This document shows positions 24,603 through 33,327 of a DNA stretch of 64,000 bases, one piece after another. Under the pieces are notes generated by a model. It saw only the letters and a program-made list of their open reading frames with translations, searched no databases and was not told the origin of the DNA. The first letter of the stretch is position 1. Each line of letters begins with the position of its first letter. A program made the translations under genes and the position numbers. Source of the DNA: CBDCXF01 sp965223755 (GTDB lineage: Bacteria > Acidobacteriota > Thermoanaerobaculia > Multivoradales > JAHEKO01); assembly GCA_965223755.1 (NCBI GenBank), contig CBDCXF010000001.1:496001-560000 (forward strand), written 5' to 3'.

Positions 24603-25742
24603 ATGTCTCAAGAGCACTCGCTTTTCACCTCAGAATCCGTTACCGAAGGGCATCCGGACAAAGTCGCTGACCAGATTTCGGACGCTGTGCTCGACGCTGT
24701 GCTCGCCGATGACCCCAACGGGCGCGTGGCCTGCGAGACGTTGGTGACCACCGGTTTAGTGGTGCTTGCCGGGGAGATGACGACGACCGCTTTCGTCGAG
24801 TTTCGAAGAGTGGTCGAGTCGACCCTGGAGCTGATCGGCTACACCGATGCCGGCATAGGATTCGACGCCCGTGATGCCGCGGTCATCGCCTCAATCGATT
24901 CTCAGTCGCCAGACATCGCTATGGGCGTCGACCCCGGTGGGGCGGGGGATCAGGGATTGATGTTCGGTTTCGCGTGCCGTGAAACCGAAGAGTTGATGCC
25001 GCTGCCGATTAGCCTGGCTCATGCCTTGACCGCTCGTTTGGCTCGTGTGCGCAAGGAAGGACAACCGCATCTGCGGCCGGACGGCAAGAGCCAGGTGACG
25101 ATCGAATACGATGGCGACCAACCCGCCCGCGTACACACGGTGGTGGTTTCGACCCAGCATTCGGACGAGATCAGCACTGCCGACCTCACCGACCTGGTGC
25201 GCGAAGAAGTCATCCGCCCGGAGATGCCGGCTGACCTGGTCGATGATGACCTCATCATTCATATCAACCCGACCGGACGATTCGTTGTCGGAGGCCCGAA
25301 GGGCGATTGCGGGGTCACTGGGCGTAAGATTATCGTCGACACCTACGGCGGCATGGCTCCACACGGCGGCGGTGCTTTCTCGGGCAAGGATCCGACCAAA
25401 GTAGATCGTTCAGCGACCTACATGGCGCGCTACGTTGCCAAGAACCTGGTTGCCAGCGGCCTCTGCGACCGCGTGACGGTGCAGTTGGCCTATGCCATCG
25501 GCGTAGCAGATCCGGTCTCCGTGCGGGTCGATACCCATGGCACCGGCAAAGTCGCGGAACGTGCTTTAGAGGCTGCGGTGCGCGAAGTATTTCCGCTGAC
25601 GCCGGGAGGCATCATCGACGAATTGCAATTACGTCGCCCGATCTACTTGCCGACCGCCGCCTACGGCCACTTCGGTCGTGCTGGTGACGACTTCACCTGG
25701 GAAAAAACAGACCGAGCCGAAGCGTTGGCCGCCGCTTCCTAG
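24603..25742 (+). CDS. metK: S-adenosylmethionine synthetase
   Basis: Makes SAM from methionine and ATP. The 379-residue protein shows the signature segments SEGHPDKVADQISDAVLDA (here TEGHPDKV), GDQGLMFGFA, and the P-loop-like GGGAFSGKDPTKVDRSA. ATG 24603 (MSQEHSLFTSES) is preferred over the in-frame TTG at 24594; AAGGA lies 10 bases upstream. SAM is the methyl donor for RsmD and the TrmH-family enzyme and the radical source for MiaB, all in this window. A possible attenuator precedes the gene. Confidence 0.97.
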   Translation: MSQEHSLFTSESVTEGHPDKVADQISDAVLDAVLADDPNGRVACETLVTTGLVVLAGEMTTTAFVEFRRVVESTLELIGYTDAGIGFDARDAAVIASIDSQSPDIAMGVDPGGAGDQGLMFGFACRETEELMPLPISLAHALTARLARVRKEGQPHLRPDGKSQVTIEYDGDQPARVHTVVVSTQHSDEISTADLTDLVREEVIRPEMPADLVDDDLIIHINPTGRFVVGGPKGDCGVTGRKIIVDTYGGMAPHGGGAFSGKDPTKVDRSATYMARYVAKNLVASGLCDRVTVQLAYAIGVADPVSVRVDTHGTGKVAERALEAAVREVFPLTPGGIIDELQLRRPIYLPTAAYGHFGRAGDDFTWEKTDRAEALAAAS

Positions 25743-25769
25743 GGGAACTGGCGGTAACCAAAAACTCTT

Positions 25770-26213
25770 TCATTCGGACGACTCCCAGGACTTGCCGTAC
25801 TTGAGCACGTCGTGGCGGAGAAGGTCGAATTCTTTCTGCCGTTCGGTCGGGACCGCGTCGCGAAAGACGGTGTCACAGCGATAGCAGACTACCGACTCCT
25901 TGAGTCGGAACCATAGCCACAAATCGATTGCGGCCGCGACCACCAGGGACAGACCGTAGGTCCAGGGAGTCAGCACGATAGCGACGATGACCACCAAACA
26001 ACCAAGTGCGCGGTTGACATCGCGTTGTCGGTAGAGATGTTTGCAGTCGCAGACGGGGCAGCGATCGACTCGGGTCGGCGACGCAACCTCGTAATTGGAC
26101 CAATCGAGAGTGCGTTGATGCTCGCAGTTCGGACAGGCCAATACCTCTTGACCGGACTGCAAATGTTCGGAGAAGGGAAGACCGCATTCGCGGCATTGAG
26201 TGCGGATGCGCAT
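25770..26213 (-). CDS. zinc-ribbon membrane protein, unknown function
   Basis: A 147-residue protein with two N-terminal zinc ribbons (CRECGLPFSEH...CPNCEHQ, residues 7-34, and CPVCDCKH about 52), then a hydrophobic hairpin (GCLVVIVAIVLTPWTYGLSLVVAAAIDLWLWF) predicted to span the membrane, and a third Cys pair (VVCYRCDTVF). Its ATG at 26213 follows the upstream membrane protein by 23 bases, so it is the last gene of the lptFG operon. The role is unknown. The longer open frame reaching 26834 is a shadow of the upstream gene. Confidence 0.7.
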   Translation of the reverse strand: MRIRTQCRECGLPFSEHLQSGQEVLACPNCEHQRTLDWSNYEVASPTRVDRCPVCDCKHLYRQRDVNRALGCLVVIVAIVLTPWTYGLSLVVAAAIDLWLWFRLKESVVCYRCDTVFRDAVPTERQKEFDLLRHDVLKYGKSWESSE

Positions 26214-26236
26214 GACGTGTACCGGCGCCGAGAGTC

Positions 26237-27028
26237 TTAGACGGCGACTCCGGTCATCGCTTGCAAGAACAGCGCGGTCGCCTCGCCGATCCAAACGCTG
26301 ACCACGACCACGTAAAGGATGCCAGTGGCGGACTGATTGGAACCTCGGCGAGCGCAGTGCAACGCCATCGCCGCCAACAGAACCGCTCCCACCAACCCCC
26401 AAAGGACGCGCACCCACAGGAACATGGCCCAGCCCCCGGCCGAGGTCAGGGCCAGCCAGGGGGTGGGATCGGCGGCCTTGGAGGATGCCAGTATCGATGT
26501 TGCGGAGGCGAGGGAACGAACCACCAGCAACACGGCAAGAATGAAGCTGAACCGTTTGAGATGGAGAAAATCGAGCCTGGGGGCAACCAAGTACCAGTGT
26601 CCCAAAAGCATCGTCACCAGCGACCAGCCCAGAACCAACGCGCCCAGCAGCACCGCTGCAGCCGTCAGTTCCGGAAAGGAGGTAGCAAAACGAACCGCTA
26701 GCTCTGCCCGCAGTAGAGAGACTGTTAGGAGTCCGAGTGCGATAGCCGCTGCGATGCGGTTGGCCATCCAACGTCGCAGCCAGATTCCGCCGTAAGACAG
26801 AGCGGCGAACCCGAAGCCGGCGTAGAAGCACCAAAGTGGGGCCGAGTTCTGAGGCCAGAGGGTTACAACCTCGAACGCCACTAGGCCGGCAACAATTGCC
26901 AACAGACCCAGGACGATCAGTGCGTTGGTTTGAAAATAGCCTCGCCCGACGTCATCCTCCGGGATCCAAAAAGAAGTCGACAGAATGCCGACGACGAGTG
27001 CGAGTAGAAACACCGTGATGATCGCCAT
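26237..27028 (-). CDS. multi-pass membrane protein, unknown function
   Basis: The 263-residue product is strongly hydrophobic, with about seven or eight predicted transmembrane helices (for example IITVFLLALVVGILSTSFW, ALIVLGLLAIVAGLVAFEVV, AAAVLLGALVLGWSLVTMLL, GILYVVVVSVWIGEATALFL). I do not recognise the family. It starts 15 bases after the lptFG stop codon, so it is probably co-transcribed with it. A role in LPS or envelope metabolism is suggested only by position. Confidence 0.7.
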   Translation of the reverse strand: MAIITVFLLALVVGILSTSFWIPEDDVGRGYFQTNALIVLGLLAIVAGLVAFEVVTLWPQNSAPLWCFYAGFGFAALSYGGIWLRRWMANRIAAAIALGLLTVSLLRAELAVRFATSFPELTAAAVLLGALVLGWSLVTMLLGHWYLVAPRLDFLHLKRFSFILAVLLVVRSLASATSILASSKAADPTPWLALTSAGGWAMFLWVRVLWGLVGAVLLAAMALHCARRGSNQSATGILYVVVVSVWIGEATALFLQAMTGVAV

Positions 27029-27043
27029 GACAAGACCGTTGGT

Positions 27044-29416
27044 TTAAGAGCGCACCCCTAGGAATAGATAGAGAGCCAGAATCGAGAACAGTCCGACCGG
27101 GGCCCAGGCCCCTAAAAACGGAGGGAGCGCGGCGGTTTCGGCTAGAGTCGTGAAAACCGTGTCGAGGAAAAAGAAAGCGATCGCCAACGCCAGTGCCAGG
27201 CCGACGCTGTAAAGCGCGCCGCCTTGCCGTCCCAGTCGAAAAGAAAACGGAAGAGCGACCAAGGCCATGGCGATGGTGGCGGCGGGGTAGGAGAACTTGC
27301 GGTGCAACTGAGCCTGCAACTGGGGATCGGGCCGGCCGCTACGCTTGGCGACATCCGCTTGCTCGCGCAGTTCGGTCCAGTTCATCTGCGCCGGCATGCG
27401 CTCTTCGTCTTCGAAGTAGTCCGGCGTCTCTGGGAAGCGCGCCGTGTGCGGTTCGACAAAGGCCTGAAAGGCAAGCTCTTCATCTTCCGCGAAGGTGCGC
27501 GTCCAACCGCTTTCAAACACCCACAACCCTTCGCCCTGGTAGGTGGCCTTGGTGGTGTAGAGGCGGCGGATGAGGTGGTGGCCGTCGTCGAATTCGAAGA
27601 CTTCGAGCTCGTGCAGCGATTGCGCTTCCGAGTCATATTGCTCGTAGTGGTAAATGAACCGACCTTGCCCGAACAGCCATTGTCGATCGGCCCGCCGATA
27701 GCTGCGCACTTCGCGATTCTTGATGACATTTTCCAGTCGCTCCTGCTCGCGGTTGGTCACGGTCAGCAGTTTGTCATCGATGAAGAAGGTGACGAGACCA
27801 AGCAGAATCGCCATCACGACTACTGGGGTGGCGAGTCGGAACAGACTGACTCCGGCAGCGCGCCAAGCAATGACTTCATTGCTGCGCGACAGCAGACTGA
27901 AAGTGAGAACGGTGCCGATCAAGATGGCCATGGGCAAGAACTGATACGCCATGTCCAAAGCGACTGTGCCTAAATATCGCCAAAGGACTGAGACCTCGAT
28001 GTTGTTGCTCTGCATGTGCTCAAGCACATCGATGAAACGCGATACCAGGAAGAGCAGGAGCATCGACGCCATGGTGATCGCGGTGACGAGCACGAACAGG
28101 CGCAGGATGTAACGGTCGTTGCGGGAGGGAAACTGCAGAAGCGACCATCGCTGGTTGCGTTCTTTGGCACGCTTGGTCTTCGAACGTCGTGAAAGCAGGG
28201 CGGGAAAAGTGCGGGTCAGCCGGTCGGCGAGTGCACCGGCGCGCCCGAAACCGGACCAGGCGCGATCGCGATTGCGGCGCCACAGGAAATAGCCGCCCAG
28301 GGCGGCGAGGATCAAGTTGGGTGGCCACATCGCCAGCCACGGCGATATTTCGCCTTTTTGAGCCAGGTCTTCGCCTTGATTGATGAAGATGTAGTAGAGC
28401 GCCAACACCAAAAGTGAAAGGGCGAAAGCGGAAGACCTGGTGCCTCCGCCGCGGCGCGAGCTGAATGCCACCGGCAGCGCGAAAAGGCCGAATCCGATGC
28501 ACGCGGCGGGAAAGGAAAAGCGTTTGTGAATCTCTACCTTAGCGGTGCGCTTCCTGAGTTCGTGCTCGTCTGGGTCGTCGCGGATTTGGCGCAGCTCCGC
28601 CAAGCCCATGGAGCGCATTCCTTTTAAGTAAGTGCGCTCGGTGCCGCCGTCGACGGCGCCGACCTGAACCACGGTTTCGTAGTCGTCCAGGCGGCTGACT
28701 TCATAGCGAGCCGAATCGGGGGGGCCGTCGAGGTTGGCGGAATGCTGCACGGCGTTGTGCAACTGCAACAGTTGGTCGCCGGTTTGTTCGTCGTAGACCA
28801 GTCTGCCGCGCTCGGCCGCCAGCACTTCGCCGCGCTTGTCCTGGGCGAGGAAGACGCCGTCCCAGTAGGCACGGTCCGGTGTGCTGCCAAAGACCCACAG
28901 AACGCCAGCGCCGAGTTCGGAATAGAAATCCCTCGGTTCTACGACTTGGGTGGCGTGCTCGGTCTGAATCCTGATGCTGGTGTGGGTGAACTCTTCATTC
29001 GAAACCGGCATGACCAGAGTCATGAGGGACAGCGTCAGTAGGGCGAGGGCGAGCGAGAAGACGAAGACTGGACGGTAGAGCCGATTGAGGCTGACTCCGC
29101 CGGCGCGCAGGGCGGTCAACTCGCTGTCGCCGGAGAGCCGGCCGATGGCCATCAAAGTGGCGAAGAGAAAGGCCATGGGGATGACCAAAACAAGGATGTT
29201 GGGGAGCGAATACCAGATCAAGGCAAAACTGAGGTTGGCCGGTACGCCGCGGGCGAAGATCATGTGCGCGACTCGCAGCAGGAGTTGCAGCAGCAAAAGC
29301 AGGGTGTAGAGCGCGCAACCGAGCAGAAACGGCCCGAGGATCTCGCCGGCGACGTATCGATCGATACGCAAGAAGGGGCGCAAGAATCGATGGGAGATGG
29401 AGGACGCGAACGGCAT
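27044..29416 (-). CDS. fused LptF-LptG LPS-export permease
   Basis: Inner-membrane permease of the LPS transporter LptB2FG. This single 790-residue protein contains two consecutive YjgP/YjgQ-type permeases. The first half (about 1-370) begins RIDRYVAGEILGPFLLGCALYTLL, carries RLSGDSELTALRAGGVS and ends in a triple membrane helix. The second begins near residue 430 (NDRYILRLFVLVTAITMASMLLLF), with LLSRSNEVIAWRAAGVSLF and a C-terminal helix set. Each half has a periplasmic jellyroll-like insert between helices 3 and 4. In most bacteria LptF and LptG are separate proteins of about 360 residues. The partner ATPase lptB is 12 kb away. An AT-rich putative promoter tract lies upstream. Confidence 0.92.
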   Translation of the reverse strand: MPFASSISHRFLRPFLRIDRYVAGEILGPFLLGCALYTLLLLLQLLLRVAHMIFARGVPANLSFALIWYSLPNILVLVIPMAFLFATLMAIGRLSGDSELTALRAGGVSLNRLYRPVFVFSLALALLTLSLMTLVMPVSNEEFTHTSIRIQTEHATQVVEPRDFYSELGAGVLWVFGSTPDRAYWDGVFLAQDKRGEVLAAERGRLVYDEQTGDQLLQLHNAVQHSANLDGPPDSARYEVSRLDDYETVVQVGAVDGGTERTYLKGMRSMGLAELRQIRDDPDEHELRKRTAKVEIHKRFSFPAACIGFGLFALPVAFSSRRGGGTRSSAFALSLLVLALYYIFINQGEDLAQKGEISPWLAMWPPNLILAALGGYFLWRRNRDRAWSGFGRAGALADRLTRTFPALLSRRSKTKRAKERNQRWSLLQFPSRNDRYILRLFVLVTAITMASMLLLFLVSRFIDVLEHMQSNNIEVSVLWRYLGTVALDMAYQFLPMAILIGTVLTFSLLSRSNEVIAWRAAGVSLFRLATPVVVMAILLGLVTFFIDDKLLTVTNREQERLENVIKNREVRSYRRADRQWLFGQGRFIYHYEQYDSEAQSLHELEVFEFDDGHHLIRRLYTTKATYQGEGLWVFESGWTRTFAEDEELAFQAFVEPHTARFPETPDYFEDEERMPAQMNWTELREQADVAKRSGRPDPQLQAQLHRKFSYPAATIAMALVALPFSFRLGRQGGALYSVGLALALAIAFFFLDTVFTTLAETAALPPFLGAWAPVGLFSILALYLFLGVRS

Positions 29417-29516
29417 CGGTGGAAGTCAAGTCTATGCTGTTTCGGGTCTTAGCAAATGGTGGGCCGCGAGGCGTGCAGCGCTAAGAGAGCGTTGGCTGAG
29501 CGATGACCGTGGCCAA

Positions 29517-29590
29517 GGCAAAATAGAACAGATATCTAACGTCTGATAAGATATATTATGTAAACTTAATATCAAATATGCAATCAAATA
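29517..29590 (-). promoter_or_regulatory. AT-rich putative promoter region for the lptFG operon
   Basis: A strikingly AT-rich tract in an otherwise GC-rich window, upstream of lptFG (ATG 29416) and after the parB stop. On the minus strand, candidate elements are TTGCGT followed 18 bases later by TATTAA, and a TAATATAT run. No precise promoter can be called. Confidence 0.35.
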
Positions 29591-29631
29591 CGCAAACGGC
29601 TCTGCCGATCCTTTTCCCTCGGGAACGCCAT

Positions 29632-30558
29632 CTAGAACAACATATCCGGCTTGTCGGTGTCCTCTTCTTCGTCGGCGCGCTCGGCGGTGCGAAGGTCATC
29701 CAGCACTCGTTCGAGAGCTTGAATGACATCACGCCTTTCTACGGCTTCACGGTCAAAGGTGAGGGCGATCTTGAAGGATGCATCCGGATCCGCAAATCGG
29801 AACGTAGGCCGCCGCGTCCCCGACCGGCCGGCTTCTCCACCGCGAGCTAGCCTTTGACCGTGAGCCCGGGTTTGCTCGCGGACATCGTCGCGCGTAAGGG
29901 AACCGCTTGCCGCCTGCTGCAGCAGGGCGCCCATAGCCTCCGCGTTGTCCAGTTTGGCCACCTCCAAAAGGAGCGATTTGGCGGTCAAGTCGTGCTCGCG
30001 GGCGAACCGGCGCAGGGGCTCGGGGATGCGCAGTAGCGTCAGCGTTTCGGTGATGACGCTACGGGACTTGCCCATAGTGCCGGCGATCTGCTCGTGGGTG
30101 TACTCGAAGCGTTCCCGTAAGCCGTTAAGCCCCTCGGCCTCTTCGAAGGCGTCGAGATCTTTCCGCTGCAAGTTCTCGATTAAGGCGATCTCCAGCGCCT
30201 CGTCATCGTCAACCGCCATCTCGACCACCGGCACCTCGGGAATGCCCGCTTGACGGGCGGCGCGGTAGCGTCGCTCCCCCGAGATGATGCGGTAGCGCAC
30301 CCCTCCTCCACTCTCGCCACTCTCAGCCCACGGACGGACCAGAATCGGTTCGAGCACGCCCTTGGCGCGGATGGACTGGGCGAGTTCGTCGATGTTGCCG
30401 AAGTCGACGCGGGGCTGGTCGGGGTCGGGCTCGATGGCGTCGAGCTGGACCATCTTGCCCACCGGCTGTTCTGATCGGGTGACCAACTCATCGACGAAGT
30501 GGGACGAATGGCGCATTTTGACCCGCTCGGGCAGGCCCTTTTTGGCGGCTTCAGACAC
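29632..30558 (-). CDS. parB: chromosome partitioning protein ParB
   Basis: CTP-dependent DNA clamp that loads at parS sites and helps segregate the chromosome origin. The N-terminal domain has the order expected: LDAIEPDPDQPRVDFGNIDELAQSI split over residues 40-65, then VRYRIISGERRYRAARQAG (the CTP-binding GERRYRA motif). The helix-turn-helix region is YTHEQIAGTMGKSRSVITETLTLL. A C-terminal dimerisation domain follows an Arg/Gly-rich linker. It has 308 residues and overlaps the parA 3' end by 8 bases. I found no full parS consensus in the window. Confidence 0.93.
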   Translation of the reverse strand: MSEAAKKGLPERVKMRHSSHFVDELVTRSEQPVGKMVQLDAIEPDPDQPRVDFGNIDELAQSIRAKGVLEPILVRPWAESGESGGGVRYRIISGERRYRAARQAGIPEVPVVEMAVDDDEALEIALIENLQRKDLDAFEEAEGLNGLRERFEYTHEQIAGTMGKSRSVITETLTLLRIPEPLRRFAREHDLTAKSLLLEVAKLDNAEAMGALLQQAASGSLTRDDVREQTRAHGQRLARGGEAGRSGTRRPTFRFADPDASFKIALTFDREAVERRDVIQALERVLDDLRTAERADEEEDTDKPDMLF

Positions 30559-31306
30559 GGCTCAACAGCTCCTCGGATAGGCGGTAATAGTCGTAGGCGC
30601 CACTGGAATTGGGCGCGTAGCTGAAGATCGCCTCGCGATAGGCGGGGCTCTCTTCGAGGCGGACGTTCTTGTGAATGCGGGTCTCGAACAACTTGGCGCC
30701 GAACACTTTCTCGACCTGCTCCTGAATGTCTTTCGACAACAAAGTGCGCTTGTCGTACAGAGTCAGCACGGCGCCCAGAATCTGCAAATCAGGGTTTGCC
30801 CGTACTTTGACGCGGTCGATGGTCTCCAGCAGGTCGTCGGTGCCTTCCAACGCGAAGTAACTGCTCTGAATGGGAATCAAGACGTGGGTCGCCGCGACCA
30901 GCGAGTTGACGGTGATCAAGCCCAGGGTCGGAGGCGTGTCGATGACCACATAGTCGAATTGATCGGCGATCGAATTCAATTGGTCCGCCAAGCGGTAATG
31001 CGCGTCGATCTCGCCGATCAGTTTGGTCTCCAGCTTGGCCAGCGCCAACGATGAAGGCCCCAGAGTCAAATGCTCCGCCTTCTCGACCTGGATGAGGACC
31101 TCCCCGAGGGGTGCCTCCTGGGTCAAAACTTCGAACATCGACGGTCGTTCGACCTCTTGCTCGGTGAAGCTGAGGGTGGCATTGGCCTGGGGGTCCAAGT
31201 CGAGGAGCAAGGTCGGCAGTCCCTTGGCGGCCAGACCCGCAGCGAGATTGATCGCGGTCGTGGTCTTGCCGACGCCGCCTTTTTGATTGGTGATTGTGAC
31301 GATCAT
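30551..31306 (-). CDS. parA: chromosome partitioning ATPase ParA
   Basis: Walker-type ATPase of the ParABS system. The deviant Walker A motif is NQKGGVGKTTTAINLAAGLA at residues 7-26, followed by LLLDLDPQANATLSF and VVIDTPPTLGLITVNSLVAA. It has 251 residues. ATG 31306 (MIVTITNQKGG) matches family N-termini, and the longer open frame upstream lacks similarity. It is transcribed with parB. The 141-base gap upstream contains a 14-bp palindrome GTCGGCG/CGCCGAC at 31404-31417, of unknown meaning. Confidence 0.95.
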   Translation of the reverse strand: MIVTITNQKGGVGKTTTAINLAAGLAAKGLPTLLLDLDPQANATLSFTEQEVERPSMFEVLTQEAPLGEVLIQVEKAEHLTLGPSSLALAKLETKLIGEIDAHYRLADQLNSIADQFDYVVIDTPPTLGLITVNSLVAATHVLIPIQSSYFALEGTDDLLETIDRVKVRANPDLQILGAVLTLYDKRTLLSKDIQEQVEKVFGAKLFETRIHKNVRLEESPAYREAIFSYAPNSSGAYDYYRLSEELLSRV

Positions 31307-31447
31307 GTTCGGGGTTGTAGCCACTCGAATTGTAGCCCAAAGCGGAGCGCGCCACCCTGGTTCGTGATCGTGGCTGTGGAGATGCAGAAATGATGTACGG
31401 AATGTCGGCGCGCCGACCAAACAGAATTTCAACTGGGGCGGACCGCC

Positions 31448-31942
31448 CTACATTTCGTATTCGCCGAACTCTTCAGGGTTGGCGTTCTCAAGCCACTCGC
31501 GCACACGTTCCTCGTCGGTGGTCGCCAAACGGAGGGCTTGCGCCTCTTCCAAGACATCCGCTGCGACGCGAATCGGGCTTTGCAGGCGGAGTGCCAGGGC
31601 GATGGCGTCGCTGGGTCGTGTATCGAGCAGGAGCTTCTCGCCTTGCTCGGTGCGCAGGGAGAGTTCGGCGTAGAACGTGCCCTCTTTGAGGGACGAGACG
31701 CGGGCCTCCAAGAGCTTCATTCCGCCGTCACGAATGATGCGGGCGAGGATGTCGTGCGTCATGGGTCGCGGCGGCTCGACTCCCTCCATGCGCAAAGCGA
31801 TCGCGCTGGCTTCAAAGTTACCGATCCAGATGGGCAAGAAAACTTCTTCGGCTTCATCTTGAAGGATCACGACCGGAGCCTCCGACGAGGGGTCGACGAT
31901 CAACCCTTTGACCGTCATGCCGACGTAGGACGCCTTACTCAT
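31448..31942 (-). CDS. bifunctional nuclease (BFN/DUF151) domain protein
   Basis: A 164-residue protein of the BFN family, reported to have DNase/RNase activity in some homologues, but with poorly known physiological role. The conserved core is visible: VVILQDEAEEVFLPIWIGNFEASAIALRMEG split over residues 24-55, RPMTHDILARII, and DTRPSDAIALALRLQSPIRVAADVLE. It overlaps the miaB stop codon by 4 bases, indicating translational coupling in the miaB operon. The ribonuclease activity is inferred from family only. Confidence 0.88.
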   Translation of the reverse strand: MSKASYVGMTVKGLIVDPSSEAPVVILQDEAEEVFLPIWIGNFEASAIALRMEGVEPPRPMTHDILARIIRDGGMKLLEARVSSLKEGTFYAELSLRTEQGEKLLLDTRPSDAIALALRLQSPIRVAADVLEEAQALRLATTDEERVREWLENANPEEFGEYEM

Positions 31943-33327
31943 AGGCCGACTCTACCCCTCTTTGCCGAGTTTTCCGCTGCCGCGGAAGTCACCTCGACCG
32001 CCGAACTCGCTACACAGTGACCGAGTAAGCTGTGGGGAAAGGCCCGATCGACTTCGACTTGGACCATGCGCCCCAAGGGATAGCGATGCAGTGAGCCCTC
32101 AAAGTGAATCTGGCGGTGGCATGGCGTGCGGCCGACCAGGGTGCCTTCGTCCCGCCCCGGACCGGTCACCAGGACTTCCATCCGCTGGCCAATGAGCGCT
32201 TCATTTTGCGCCCGCTGGATCGGTTCTTGAGCCGCGAGCAAGATCTGCAGACGTTCACTCGCAACCTCAGGATCGACAACATCCAGATTCAGGCGCGGGG
32301 CGGCGGTGTGCGGGCGAGGGGAATAGGCAAAGGCGAAAATCGACGCGAATTGGCTGCGCTCGACCAATGCCAGTGTCTGCGCGAAGTCGTCGTCGGTCTC
32401 GCCCGGAAAGCCGACAATGATGTCGCTGGACAAAGCCGTCTCCGGGCGCTTCTCGCGGATTAGTGCGACGAGCTCGTCGTAGTCCTCTGCCGTATATCCG
32501 CGTCCCATCCAGCGCAGGATCCGATTTGAGCCCGATTGCACCGGCAGATGCAGGTACGGCGAAATGTTGGCGTGGGCGGCGAAGGCCTCCACCATTTTCG
32601 GGGTGAAGTCTCTGGGATAGGAAGTGACGAAGCGCAGGCGCTGCACCCCGTCGATGGTCGCCACCGCGTGCAGCATGTCGGCGAAGTCTTCTCCACTGTG
32701 CGGATCGCGCCAATGGTTGACCGTCTGTCCAAGCAACTCGATCTCCAGGAAACCCCTGGCGACCAAAGAGCGGACCTCATCCAAGACTTCGGTCATGGGA
32801 CGGCAGCGTTCGGTACCGCGCGTGGTGGGCACGACGCAAAAGGTGCAGTTCTTATTGCAGCCCTCGATCAGCGTCACCATGCCCTTGAAGGTGCCATCGC
32901 GCGAGATCGAATCGAAATCGTAGTCGCTGGTTTCGGGGAACCCGGTGGCGACGCGCCGTTCGCCGTTCTTGGCGGCGAGGACGAGATCGGTGAGCTCACC
33001 GATGCGCCCGGTGCCGACCACGAAGTCGAGTTCGGGTATGCGTTTGAGAGCGCGCTCGCCGTCCTGCTCGGCGACGCAGCCGCAAAGGCCGATCTGCATG
33101 CCGGAGCGGTGCTCCTTGATTTGTCGAAAGCGCCCGAGTCGCGAGTAGACCTTGTGCTCCGCCTTTTCGCGTACCGAGCAGGAGTTGAGGAGCACGATGT
33201 CGGCTTCATTGGGGTCGTCGGTTGGCAAAATTCCTTGGCGCTCCAACTGGCCGCGCATGCGCTGGCTGTCCAGTTCGTTCATCTGGCAGCCCCAGGTCTC
33301 GATGAAATAGCGGTTGGTCGGGCTCAT
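31939..33327 (-). CDS. miaB: tRNA-2-methylthio-N6-dimethylallyladenosine synthase MiaB
   Basis: Radical-SAM methylthiotransferase acting on A37 of tRNAs reading UNN codons. The N-terminal UPF0004 domain has its three Cys in ETWGCQMNE, LNSCSVREK and GLCGCVAEQ. The radical-SAM cluster site is CNKNCTFC, followed by VVPTTRGTE typical of MiaB rather than RimO or MtaB. A TRAM domain ends the protein. ATG 33327 (MSPTNRYFIETWG) is chosen; the 84-residue upstream extension is a shadow of the lipoprotein gene. It overlaps the genes on both sides by 4 bases. It has 462 residues. Confidence 0.95.
   Translation of the reverse strand: MSPTNRYFIETWGCQMNELDSQRMRGQLERQGILPTDDPNEADIVLLNSCSVREKAEHKVYSRLGRFRQIKEHRSGMQIGLCGCVAEQDGERALKRIPELDFVVGTGRIGELTDLVLAAKNGERRVATGFPETSDYDFDSISRDGTFKGMVTLIEGCNKNCTFCVVPTTRGTERCRPMTEVLDEVRSLVARGFLEIELLGQTVNHWRDPHSGEDFADMLHAVATIDGVQRLRFVTSYPRDFTPKMVEAFAAHANISPYLHLPVQSGSNRILRWMGRGYTAEDYDELVALIREKRPETALSSDIIVGFPGETDDDFAQTLALVERSQFASIFAFAYSPRPHTAAPRLNLDVVDPEVASERLQILLAAQEPIQRAQNEALIGQRMEVLVTGPGRDEGTLVGRTPCHRQIHFEGSLHRYPLGRMVQVEVDRAFPHSLLGHCVASSAVEVTSAAAENSAKRGRVGL

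Noticed and set aside
29632..31306. parS site near parAB
   Set aside because: The 16-bp consensus TGTTTCACGTGAAACA, or a close variant, was not seen in or around the genes, nor noticed elsewhere in the window.
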